Positions 4,621 through 12,399 of a DNA stretch of 12,500 bases are shown piece after piece. Both the position numbers and the translations under genes were made by a program. Under the pieces are notes generated by a model. The model worked only from the letters and a program-made list of their open reading frames with translations, was not told where the DNA came from and did no database searches. The first letter of the stretch is position 1. The number at the start of each line of letters is the position of its first letter. The stretch spans positions 1-12,500 of the forward strand of contig JALGTT010000082.1 in NCBI GenBank assembly GCA_029821235.1. The letters are read 5' to 3'. Source of the DNA: Candidatus Hebobacteria bacterium. Its GTDB lineage: Bacteria; Armatimonadota; Hebobacteria; Hebobacterales; Hebobacteraceae.

Positions 4621-6491
4621 AGACCGATTCCGGAGAGAGCTCGCCGACCTGCTGGAGGCCGAGGAGGCCACACCTCCATTGCCCCCGGGCTGGCAGGAAC
4701 GAGCAATGCAGGCGATGGCGACGCCACGTCGCGGCCGGGTGCAGCGCGGCAGGTTCCAGACCGCAGTGGTCGCCGCGCTCGTGCTGCTCGCGCTCGGCAT
4801 GGTTCCCTACTCCGCGCGCAACGCAGCGCCCTCGGCCGTGTCCGGCGCACTTCCCCCTGAAGTCCTGGCCGCGGAGGTCGGCGAGCCACCGTCCGCACCG
4901 GCGCCCGCTTCCGAGCGGAGTGAATCCACGCCCCCGTCCGAGTGGGAAAAAACCCTGCTCCCCTACCGGAGACGCGCGGCGGACTTCGTGAAAGAGCGCT
5001 GCCCCAACGACCCGGAGATGCTGCTCGCCGCGGGCCTGCTCACCAACGATGCAGAAGATGCCCTCTCCCTGCTCAAGAGGGCCGTGGACAAGAGCGACTC
5101 TCCGGCCGCTTGGGCGGCCTATGTCACACAACTCATACGGGCACTGGAGCTGACATACGAGCGGCCCGGCACTTGGGGCATGGATCCCGAAGACGAGAAA
5201 GCCATGGCCGAATTCGAGTCGTTCGTAGAGGAGCGCAATGCCCCGCGGAAGCTCGATCCCGCAGAGGCGGCCCCGGTACTTGAGGCGATCGCCGACTGGG
5301 AGCGGGCCGACCCCGAGAACGCGATGCCCCTCGCGGCCGAAGTGGTCTACCTCTACGGGCTGCATGAGGATGAGAAGGCCCTCGCGCGCTGGCGACACGC
5401 GGCCGGCTTGCCGGTGGCATCCACCCGGATGCAGGAGCACTTTCACGCTCTCGCTCGACTTCTTCATGCCATGGGCATGTCCGACATGCAGGCGATTCAA
5501 TCTTCCTATCAGATAAAGCTGCCCTCTTACAGCAGCCGATTCCGCACCTGCGCGCGCATCGCCTGGTATGAAGGGCGGCTGGCGCAGATGGAGGGCCGGG
5601 CAGATGACGCCATTGCGTGGTGGAACTCCACCATCGCTGTTGGACGGCACATACAGGAGTCAGCGAACACCATGGTGGAGTATCTCGTCGGCTCGGCGGT
5701 GGAGGCCGTCGGCGCCCAGCCAGCCTGGAAGTGGTACCTGGGCGTGGCGACAGGGATGAAGGAGGGACCGCTGCTGAAGGGCCGCTATTTCTGGGGCCCA
5801 CAGCACGAATTCTACGTGAGCCAGGTGGGCGAGGCCGCGGATGCGAAGGTGCGAGACTCCCTCGTCAAAGCGAAGGTGCGCAGCCAGAACGCGCGCAAGG
5901 CGCTTGGCGAGCTCCTGGGACTGCAACTCGCCTGGACCCGCCTCTTGACGGCCTCCGCGCTCGTCTCCCTTCTCGTCGCCTCTCTGGTGGTTCTCTTCGC
6001 CGCGTCGGGATCGTGGCGGCGAAGGCAGGCCGACGAGGCCACTCTGCTCTCGCCGGGATGGCGAGCGGGGATTGTGGTCGTAACCGTGATTCTCGCGGGC
6101 CTGGCCGCGACACTGATGCTGACCTCTCCGGTGATGGCGTCGAGTGTCGGGCTCCGCGTCCTCGTGCTCGCACCTCTGACGCTTGTGCTCTGCTGGCTGC
6201 TGGCCTTGCTGCTTCCTCTGCTCGCCCCGACGCCCGGGAGCGCGGCTCACCTCGGCCTGGCGGGGGAACCTGCGCCGCACTCTCCCCCTCAGCATCGCCC
6301 TCTGCGCGCTGCTCGCCATCGCGCTGGCAATCGGAGGAAACGTGGTGCAGAGGCGGTGGATCGCCGAGTGGTACCGTGGGTCGCCCACCGAGATGGAGCG
6401 GATCGCGCAGGTCCTCGGTCCCGCCTGGACCAACCCGGAGATCCCGCCGGACTCCTGGCGGGCCGAGTATCCGCCGAAGGGGAAGAAGTAG
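4613..6491 (+). CDS. Multi-pass membrane protein with helical-repeat outer domain, probable sensor partner of module 2; apparent frameshift near 6233
   Basis: The gene starts at ATG 4613, overlapping the sigma stop as ATGAGTGA. The cytoplasmic N-terminus (about 48 residues, no cysteine) leads into membrane helix 1 (about 49-66), preceded by many arginines. Residues about 110-435 form an outer alpha-helical, TPR-like region rich in A/L/E/W (for example the segment near 325-337 after GRLAQMEGRADDA). Helices 2-4 follow at about 443-466, 483-508 and 512-537. The frame then loses protein character near residue 541, while the +1 frame continues with a basic loop, a fifth helix (LPLSIALCALLAIALAIGG) and a sensible tail ending in GKK at TAG 6491. 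The corrected protein is about 625 residues, and its positive-inside charge pattern holds across the repair. One extra base in or near CCCGGG (6233-6238) explains the break. It probably regulates the adjacent sigma factor. No catalytic motif was seen. Confidence 0.68.
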
Positions 6492-6512
6492 TAGAGGCGG
6501 GGCGGCCGCGGG

Positions 6513-6533
6513 CGCCGGCTCTACGCGCCGGCG
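6513..6533. terminator. Short stem-loop between convergent genes, weak terminator candidate
   Basis: CGCCGGC (6513-6519) and GCCGGCG (6527-6533) are exact reverse complements around a 7-base loop. The site lies 21 bases after the stop of the plus-strand membrane protein and overlaps the last codons of the minus-strand gene. There is no T-run on either side, so termination in either direction is uncertain. Confidence 0.22.
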
Positions 6534-6772
6534 ATCCTCTTCGGGTGGCAGAGCGCGCCTGGCTCCGCGGCGAGCCGGCCGCAGTGGATGCACTGGTACT
6601 TCAGGTGCTCGATCTGCGGGTAGCACATGTGGCGCGCGTCATCGGTCTCCGCCCCGCAGTACTTGCAGACATACGGTTTCACCACCGGGAACGGCCGACA
6701 CAGGTGCCCTCTCTCCGTGGTGACGGCTCCGCAGGTCTCGCATACATGTCCCACTTCATTCGGTTCAGACAC
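6521..6772 (-). CDS. Small protein with three 25-residue CxxC...HxC metal-binding repeats
   Basis: This 83-residue protein starts at GTG (6770-6772), with GGAGGT four bases upstream (6777-6782 on the plus strand). Longer in-frame starts run back into the upstream deacetylase gene and add no sensible sequence. Three repeats of C-x2-C-G-x7-H-x-C are spaced at exactly 25 residues: C11/C14/H23/C25, C36/C39/H48/C50 and C61/C64/C75. In the third the histidine position is alanine (73) but H76 follows C75. Each repeat offers four ligands, as in zinc ribbons or knuckles, so it probably binds three metal ions, most likely zinc. It lies 28 bases after the deacetylase gene, likely in the same operon. I do not recognise a named family. 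Function is unknown; nucleic-acid or protein binding and metal handling are all possible. Confidence 0.75.
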   Translation of the reverse strand: MSEPNEVGHVCETCGAVTTERGHLCRPFPVVKPYVCKYCGAETDDARHMCYPQIEHLKYQCIHCGRLAAEPGALCHPKRIAGA

Positions 6773-6800
6773 GATTACCTCCGTAACTCCACCAGCGCGC

Positions 6801-7502
6801 TCATGGCAGCCGGCGGTCCTCCTCCACACTGGCCCACCGCCGGGACCACGCGAAAGCCTCCGCGTATCGCACCGCCCGCTGGATGCCGCGGTAGCGGGCG
6901 GTGACTTCCATCCATTCCAGCGTGTCGAACACCGGATGCCCCGCCCAGGGACGCACCTCGCTGGCATGCAGCTCCATCATGCGGCGCTTGGTCTCGAAGT
7001 GTTCGGTGATGTCCACATAGGTGTCGGGGACAAACCCCAATCCTCCGACCGTGTCCATGTGGTAGATCATGGCGGTCGGCACGCAGGGCGGAACATCGGT
7101 CTCGATCCCCTTTTGGAAGGCCATCATGTAGCACTCGTCGGTCAGTTCCGCCGCCATCCGGTGGTCGATCGAGTAATCATCCGGGTAGTGCCCGAAGATG
7201 ACATCCGGGTTCGCCTGGCGGATGGCATCCACCAGCGGCAGTTTCTTCTCGAAGGTGCGCGGGAGATTGAAGTCTTCGTATCCCATCCAGACAAGAGACG
7301 CGCCAACAAGCGAGGCGGAGGCCTCCGCCTCCTGCTTGCGGATGGCAACTGCCTCCTCATAGGAGAGTTCGTCGTGCTTTCTCACCCCCGGACAGAGCAC
7401 GATGATGGTAATAGTATGCCCCCCGGCCGCATACTTCGCCAGAGTCCCCCCTGCCTGCAGTACCACATCGTCGGTGTGCGCGCCAATCGCCAGTACTCTC
7501 AT
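6801..7502 (-). CDS. PIG-L/LmbE-family zinc-dependent deacetylase
   Basis: Counting from the chosen start, the protein has 233 residues. The N-terminus MRVLAIGAHTDDVVLQAGGTLA matches the family signature GAHPDDExLgxGGT, with His and both Asp kept but Pro and Glu changed to Thr and Val. The helix AIRKQEAEASASLVGA and the block IDHRMA (residues 112-117) follow; in relatives such as MshB the first His, the second Asp and a downstream His bind zinc, and the first Asp is the general base, so the catalytic set looks complete. ATG at 7500-7502 is preferred over the ATG three codons upstream because the GAGGG of the ribosome site abuts the latter. Family members remove acetyl groups from N-acetylglucosamine-type sugars in antibiotic, thiol or glycolipid pathways. 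The substrate here is unknown. It is followed by the small cysteine-rich gene. There is no signal peptide, so it is probably cytoplasmic. Confidence 0.85.
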   Translation of the reverse strand: MRVLAIGAHTDDVVLQAGGTLAKYAAGGHTITIIVLCPGVRKHDELSYEEAVAIRKQEAEASASLVGASLVWMGYEDFNLPRTFEKKLPLVDAIRQANPDVIFGHYPDDYSIDHRMAAELTDECYMMAFQKGIETDVPPCVPTAMIYHMDTVGGLGFVPDTYVDITEHFETKRRMMELHASEVRPWAGHPVFDTLEWMEVTARYRGIQRAVRYAEAFAWSRRWASVEEDRRLP

Positions 7503-7635
7503 GACACCCATCCCTCGCCCTGAACGCTCCTGGGTTGACGGCTTGCTTTCGGCTTCATCAGACAGACTCCTGCCACCCTCTTCGCCAATCGCGGCCGCGG
7601 GAGGTGTCCAGGCATGTTGTGCGGTAGAAAGGGCA

Positions 7636-7657
7636 GGAGGGGCCCGTGCGGCCCTCC
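7636..7657 (+). promoter_or_regulatory. Leader stem-loop just upstream of the beta-helix gene
   Basis: GGAGGGGCC (7636-7644) and GGCCCTCC (7650-7657) pair with one bulged G around a 5-base loop. The structure ends three bases before the AGGAGG ribosome site (7661-7666). It could affect translation or mRNA stability. No other structure stands out in the 170-base region between the divergent deacetylase and beta-helix genes; a TTGACG at 7535-7540 lacks a convincing -10. Confidence 0.28.
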
Positions 7658-7672
7658 CTCAGGAGGCAGAAA

Positions 7673-8947
7673 ATGAAGATCTTGTTGCTCGTCGCGGCGG
7701 CCGGCCTGGCGATGGCCAGCGCCTCGTCGGGCGAGGCGAAGACCTATCGCGTGAGCGATCTGAAGACGCTTCGCAAACTGTGTGCCGAGCGGGCGAATCC
7801 CGGCGACATCATCGAGATTCTCCCCGGCACCTACTACCTGGAGGAATCCCACATCCCCGTGCTGCGCAGCGGAGAGCCGGGCCGGCCCATCGTCATCCGC
7901 GGCCTGCTGGAGGACGGCCGGCCTCCGGTGATAGACGCCAGCAAGACCAATGTCAAGCGCGGCATCTTCCGCACCGAGGCGGAGACCCATGACGTGGTGT
8001 TCGAGGACCTGGAGCTGCGGAATGCCTGGGGATCCCGCTTCCGCGACCGTCCCACCTATGGGTGCAACGCGGGCGCGATCTACTTCCAGGGGAAGAATCT
8101 CACCGCGCGGCGCATCCACACCCACCACAACGAGGACGGCTGGTTCGCCACCCACGACTCGGACAACATCCTCATCGAGGACTGCGAGATAGACCACAAC
8201 GGCACTCTGTTCGAGGGCGAGCACAACGCCACCCACAACTTCTATTTCTGCGCCCACCGCCAGATCGTTCGCAACTGCTACATCCACCATTCCACCGAGG
8301 CGGAGAACTTCAAGAGCAGGGGACACCACACCATCTTCGCCTACAACTGGGTGGAGGAGGACGGCGGCTACAGCGTGGAGGTCGCCAGCGACAACGACGG
8401 CAATACCCTGTGGATCGGCAATGTCATCATCAAGCGCCCTCCCGGCGGCCGCTCGCAGCGGCGAATCCTGGGGGTGGGAGACGGCACGGGGGTGGCCCGG
8501 GGCACGCTCACCATGATCAACAACACCATCATCTCCACCACGCCCGACGACCCCTACCTGTTCACCGAGCGCTCCTCCACCTGCCACGTGGTGCTCATCA
8601 ACAACGTGTTCGCGGGCCCCTCCAGGCGGATCTTCGACCGGCACGGCAAAGGCTCCATCACGGGCACCAACAACTGGTTCCCGCAGGGAGCCGAAGTCCC
8701 GGACACGTTGCAGAACAGCATCTTCGGCGATGACCCCGGATTCGTGGACCTGGCGGGAGGGGATTTCCGCCCCCGGCCCGGCTCCCCCCTGATAGAGGCC
8801 GGGCATCCCTCACCCGAATTCCTCAACCTCCGCGGTGAACTGGAGAAGGTGGTTCCCGCCTTCCATCCCAGCCGGAGGCCGCCCAGGTCGCCGCGCCCTC
8901 ACGCGGGGCGGCTGGACATCGGGGCCTTCGAGTACGTCGCAGAGTGA
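7673..8947 (+). CDS. Secreted right-handed parallel beta-helix protein
   Basis: This 424-residue protein has a signal peptide (MKILLLVAAAGLAMASA, cleavage around residue 17-22). The parallel beta-helix spans about 45-335, with repeated coils of the type VVFEDLELRNA, NILIEDCEIDHNG, QIVRNCYIHHS, LWIGNVIIK and VVLINNVFAG. The C-terminal end has the usual closing motifs of this class: DPGFVDLAGGDFRPRPGSPLIEAG and LDIGAFEY. The start at ATG 7673 has a perfect AGGAGG six bases upstream; an open frame extends nine codons further but lacks a signal peptide there. Such folds occur in pectate lyases, alginate epimerases, alginate lyases and many surface proteins acting on or binding polysaccharides. 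Histidines and acidic residues cluster near 150-175 (THHNEDGW, HDSDN), a plausible active or metal site, but I cannot name the enzyme class. The gene converges with the next one across seven bases. Confidence 0.85.
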   Translation: MKILLLVAAAGLAMASASSGEAKTYRVSDLKTLRKLCAERANPGDIIEILPGTYYLEESHIPVLRSGEPGRPIVIRGLLEDGRPPVIDASKTNVKRGIFRTEAETHDVVFEDLELRNAWGSRFRDRPTYGCNAGAIYFQGKNLTARRIHTHHNEDGWFATHDSDNILIEDCEIDHNGTLFEGEHNATHNFYFCAHRQIVRNCYIHHSTEAENFKSRGHHTIFAYNWVEEDGGYSVEVASDNDGNTLWIGNVIIKRPPGGRSQRRILGVGDGTGVARGTLTMINNTIISTTPDDPYLFTERSSTCHVVLINNVFAGPSRRIFDRHGKGSITGTNNWFPQGAEVPDTLQNSIFGDDPGFVDLAGGDFRPRPGSPLIEAGHPSPEFLNLRGELEKVVPAFHPSRRPPRSPRPHAGRLDIGAFEYVAE

Positions 8948-8954
8948 GTGAAGG

Positions 8955-9602
8955 CTACCTCGGGGCCTGCTCGCCCTGTGCCGCCCCGGCGGAGCCTTCC
9001 TCGGGGGCCGGCTTCGAGGCCCCGGGCAGCACGAAAAGCGCCCGCACCTCCTTCGCCACCAGCGGCTCCTCCCCCCGCCACGCGATCGCCTTCACCTCGA
9101 CCCCCGGGGCCAGTTCCGTCAGACTCAACTCCCCCAGGCGCAGGAAACTCACCTCCGCGCCGGGCCGAATCACCACCGCCACCTCCCTGGCGGGGGCGAC
9201 GGTGAGGGGATCGAGTGCTGTCACCTCACCCTTCGCAAACAAGGGCACTCCCAGGGGCTCCGGCCGGAGCCCCTGCACCACCACCGTGTCCCCCAGGCGC
9301 AGGTGCCTGGGGAGGCACAGTTCCGTCTTCACCAACTCGGTGTCCCGGTTGACCGCCACCACCACCCGCCCGGCCGGCTGGCGGCGCTTGGGCTTGGTCG
9401 CCACCGTGAAAATGTTCTCCTTCAGGTTGACCTCCACCACCTGGCCGTCCACCAACATCGGCACGCGGGCCACCGGGGCCTGCCACTCCTTCGCGCCGGG
9501 CAGGGCGCCGGCGTTATTCTCTGCCTGTCCTTCGCCGGCGGCCGCAAAGGCCGTACCCAGCGCCAGGCACGCCGACAATGCGAGCAATCGCCATCCTCTC
9601 AT
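8955..9602 (-). CDS. Secreted protein with two DUF5666-like beta units
   Basis: This 215-residue protein has a signal peptide (about 1-22, ALSACLALGTAFAAA). Two related units follow. The first, about 50-112, includes VDGQVVEVNLKENIFTV, VVVAVNRDTELVK and LRLGDTVVVQG. The second, about 122-190, includes AKGEVTALDPLTV, VAVVIRPGAEVSF and LAPGVEVKAIAW. The order G-x-V-x-x-(V/L)-D ... V-x-V-x-x-x-T/A-x-(L/V) ... L-x-x-G-x-x-V is that of DUF5666-type small beta-barrel domains. The tail is rich in Ala, Glu and Pro. ATG 9600-9602 overlaps the stop of the upstream glycosyltransferase gene as ATGA, so translation is coupled, with a GAGG six bases upstream. It is probably exported. The function is unknown; the coupling suggests involvement with a surface glycan. 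The family assignment is by pattern only. Confidence 0.65.
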   Translation of the reverse strand: MRGWRLLALSACLALGTAFAAAGEGQAENNAGALPGAKEWQAPVARVPMLVDGQVVEVNLKENIFTVATKPKRRQPAGRVVVAVNRDTELVKTELCLPRHLRLGDTVVVQGLRPEPLGVPLFAKGEVTALDPLTVAPAREVAVVIRPGAEVSFLRLGELSLTELAPGVEVKAIAWRGEEPLVAKEVRALFVLPGASKPAPEEGSAGAAQGEQAPR

Positions 9603-11367
9603 CGGTTACCTCGCTGGTAGCGGTTCCATCCCGGCCCCCAGGGGCCGCTCAGCGCGCCGGCCGGGGGAAGGGGCACGCCGGCCCCCATCGCGGCCATCGC
9701 CGCCTTCTGGTAGGACATCTCCCGGATCGGCCGGCGGGAGTTCATCGGGTGGATGTGGCTCAACGCCTCGGCCGCCTGCTGGAGATCGGCCCGCGCCTGC
9801 TCCAGTTCCCCCGCCGCGATCTCTACCCTCACCGCCGCGCCGAGGGCCGAGACATTGTATCGCTGCTTCCGCGCGGCCTGCTTGACGAGGGGGAGGATGT
9901 CATCCACCGGCCAGTTGTGGGAGAGGACGATCTCGGCCAGCATGGCGGCCGTTTCGCCGTAATCCGGTGCAATCTCCAGGGCGCGCTTGAGGGGTTGACC
10001 TCCACGGCCTTCATCAGGGCCGCCTTGGCCTCGGGGCCGCGCTTGGCCCGGTGGTAGGACTGTCCCAGGTAGAACCAATCCCGGTTGGCCTTCCGCACCT
10101 TCTTGAGTCCATACCAGTCGGCGTGCACCACGGTCCACATGGCGAGCAGCAGCGCCCCACAGCCCAGCAGCGTCAACCACGGCCGCCGCCCGCCCGTCCG
10201 GTCCCGCCGCCAGGCCCGCGCCGCCGCGCGCCTGGTGCGCCATCCGCCGAAGGCCATCCCCAACAGGCCGAGCGCGGCCAGCCCCCCGAAGCGCAGGGGC
10301 AGCAGCCTCAACACCGAAGCATGTTCCCGGCCCCACTCGTAGCTGACGTTGTTGGGTATCTCGTACGCGTTCCAGTAGAGCACGGCCTTCTTCAGCAACA
10401 GGAGAAGCGCTTTTCCGGGCTGGGTCCGCCAGAACTCCAGCGCCCGGCCCGTCCAGTAACGGTCGGTGACATCGAACACCCCCGCGTCGATCGCCGCGTA
10501 CCAGGTGCGCTCCCATTCGATTCCCGCGGGGATGGGGGAATAGCCGTCGGCCTGCGGGTTGTTTCCGGTGTAGAGGTTGATTCCCGCATTGCTGGCGATC
10601 AGCACGAAACGCCCGGAGATCAGGAAATTGCGCGCGGTGATGGGCAGGATGATGAGCAGGATCCCCAGCACGAACATGGCGGCCCGCCGAATCAGGCCTT
10701 TCACCCCGAGGCGTCCTCGGAGGTATACCGCGAGCAGCCCCAGCGCCCAGAACGCCAGCAGCAACATGTTCCCGCGGGTGAGGCCCAGCAGCCCCAGCAC
10801 CATTCCACAGCCCAGCCACCGGTTGGGGCTCGGATCGTCCAGCGCGCGCAACACCAACAGGAGGAGAGAAGTGGCGAGGAAGGCGGCGAGCGCGGTGTCG
10901 AGCAACTCGCCGTCGTTGAACACCCCCGGGCTGTAGGCGGCCGCCAGGATGCCCGCCGCGATGCCGGCCGTGGTCCCGAACACCCGCTTCCCCACCAGAT
11001 AGGCGAGGCCGCAAGTGACCGCGCTCAGCGCCAGTTGCAGCAAACGCGCGGAGAACAAACTCGGATTTCCCTGGCCGAAGAGCGCCTGATTCAGGGCGAG
11101 GAAGTAGGCGTACAGCGGGGGTTTGGCCATCACCTCCGGAGTGCCCATGCCCAAGGTGCGCACCAGCGACTCCGCCCACTGATATTGGGTGCGCGAGTCG
11201 AGGACGGGAAAGTAGAAGAACGGCCAGTGGACTATCTGGGCCAGGTACGCCATCCGCGGAATCAGGGCGAGGGCGATGATCGCCCCCATCTGATAGCGCC
11301 AGTCCCCGCGAAAGCGCTCCCGGAGGCCTCTGGAGGGTGAGTTGTCCGCGGTCGCCGTCTGACTCAC
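9599..11367 (-). CDS. GT-C membrane glycosyltransferase (PMT/ArnT-like) with C-terminal TPR-like region; apparent frameshift near 9990-9999
   Basis: The start is GTG 11365-11367, with GGAGAG seven bases upstream (11375-11380). The first 459 residues are a polytopic membrane protein. A first helix at about 28-46 is followed by an outer loop containing D57 (PVLDSRTQYQWAE), the place of the catalytic acid in GT-C enzymes. KPPLYAYFLAL follows near 82, then many helices up to about 412, and the block NAGINLYTGNNPQADGY near 260-276, typical of family-39-like bacterial transferases. A TPR-like stretch then begins (DWFYLGQSYHRAKRGPEAKAALMKAVEVNP). At GTCAACCCC (9991-9999, minus strand) the frame shifts by -1, and the protein continues as LKRALEIAPDYGETAAMLAEI to the stop at 9599. 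Both sides resemble the end of a TPR unit, so a one-base loss or a larger deletion between repeats is possible. The repaired protein has about 590 residues. It probably transfers a lipid-linked sugar outside the membrane. Confidence 0.75.
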
Positions 11368-11512
11368 AGAAGTTCTCTCCGCTCTACCGTTTCCGCGTGG
11401 AGGCGCGCTTCTCCTGTAGCGGCCCTCATGCCGGAAGAGGAGGCCGGAGGGCGCGCGCCGAATGTGCAAGACAACCGCGGCGGACCACCGCCCGCGCAGT
11501 GAGTCACCCCCG
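11368..11512. other. Divergent intergenic region between glycosyltransferase and dehydrogenase genes
   Basis: This 145-base region must contain promoters for both directions. Apart from the GGAGAG ribosome site of the minus-strand gene, I see no clear promoter hexamer pair or strong inverted repeat. An in-frame ATG at 11462 would extend the plus-strand dehydrogenase by 17 residues, but these do not fit the family. Confidence 0.3.
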
Positions 11513-12373
11513 ATGATCCTGGTTACCGGTGGCACGGGTTTTTTCGGCAGCCACCTGATCCCTCGTCTCGTGGACGCAGGCGAACAGGTGCGCGTGTTGG
11601 CGCGCCACCCGGTCCCTCTGCCGACGGTGGAGATGGTAGCGGGAGATGTGCGGGACCTGTCCGCGGTGGTGAGTGCGGCGCGGGGTTGCCGCGCGGTCAT
11701 CCACCTGGTGGGGATCATCCGGGAGCGGCGAGGAATCGGTTTCGAGGCGCTCCATGTGGGGGGGACGCGCAACGTGATCCGCGCCTGCCAGGAGGCGGGT
11801 GTGCCGCGCCTCCTGCACATGAGCGCGCTGGGGGCGCGCGCCGGGGCGCGCAGCCGCTATCATCGAACCAAGTGGCGCGCGGAGGAACTGGTGCGGGCCT
11901 CCGGGCTCGCCCATACCATCTTCCGCCCCTCCGTGATGTTCGGCGCGGGAAACGGGTTCCTGCGCCAGGTCCGCGACCTGGTGCGCCGCGGGCCGGTGGT
12001 CCCCGTCATCGGCGACGGCCTGGCTCTGCTCCAGCCCGTCTGGGCGCGGGATGTGGCGAGGTGTTTCCTCGCCGCCCTGGAGAAGCCAGAGACACAGGGG
12101 CAGGCCTATGAACTCGGCGGACCGGAGGTGTTCGGGTTCGTCGAGATCCTCGACCTGGTGGCCCGGGAGGAGGGAATCGAGAAGCCGAAGATTCATCTCC
12201 CCGTGCCCCTGATGCGGCCGGTGGTGGGCGTCCTGAGCCGGCTTCTGCCAGGCTTCCCCATCACGGGCGACCAACTCATCATGCTGCTCGAGGACAACGT
12301 CTGCGACATCGCCCCCATGCGCCAGGTGCTGGGCGTCGCCCCCGCCCGCCTCGCCGACCACCTGAATGACTGA
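11513..12373 (+). CDS. Atypical short-chain dehydrogenase, NDUFA9-like NAD(P)-binding protein
   Basis: This 286-residue Rossmann-fold protein has MILVTGGTGFFGSHL at its N-terminus (GxxGxxG at residues 6-12), GDVRD at 44-48, HLVGIIRE near 64-71 and HMSALGA near 102. It also has YHRTK at 116-120, the YxxxK of the short-chain dehydrogenase/reductase family. RPSVMFGAGNGFL (138-150) and QPVWARDVA (174-182) are typical of the extended/atypical branch related to the complex I NDUFA9 subunit and UDP-sugar epimerases. ATG 11513 is chosen because it places the glycine motif at the N-terminus, although the upstream ribosome site is weak. In bacteria such proteins are usually single-gene NAD(P)H-binding proteins of uncertain substrate, sometimes tied to quinone or respiratory functions. 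No complex I genes are nearby. The family is confident, the reaction is not known. Confidence 0.82.
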   Translation: MILVTGGTGFFGSHLIPRLVDAGEQVRVLARHPVPLPTVEMVAGDVRDLSAVVSAARGCRAVIHLVGIIRERRGIGFEALHVGGTRNVIRACQEAGVPRLLHMSALGARAGARSRYHRTKWRAEELVRASGLAHTIFRPSVMFGAGNGFLRQVRDLVRRGPVVPVIGDGLALLQPVWARDVARCFLAALEKPETQGQAYELGGPEVFGFVEILDLVAREEGIEKPKIHLPVPLMRPVVGVLSRLLPGFPITGDQLIMLLEDNVCDIAPMRQVLGVAPARLADHLND

Positions 12374-12399
12374 CGGCGGCGGCCTGGGATGTTCTGTAG

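Noticed and set aside
6183..6491. A separate small gene in the +1 frame after the sigma partner
   Set aside because: Its start lies inside the fourth membrane helix of the larger protein and has no ribosome site. The convincing part begins just where the larger frame fails, so a frameshifted single gene fits better.
7499..8806. Minus-strand open frame of 435 codons over the beta-helix gene
   Set aside because: The plus strand encodes a signal peptide, helix coils and closing motifs with a perfect ribosome site; the antisense product has no family features.
10051..11340. Plus-strand open frame of 429 codons over the glycosyltransferase
   Set aside because: The translation is a Gln/Pro/Arg/His-rich low-complexity shadow, while the minus strand shows membrane helices and a glycosyltransferase loop motif.
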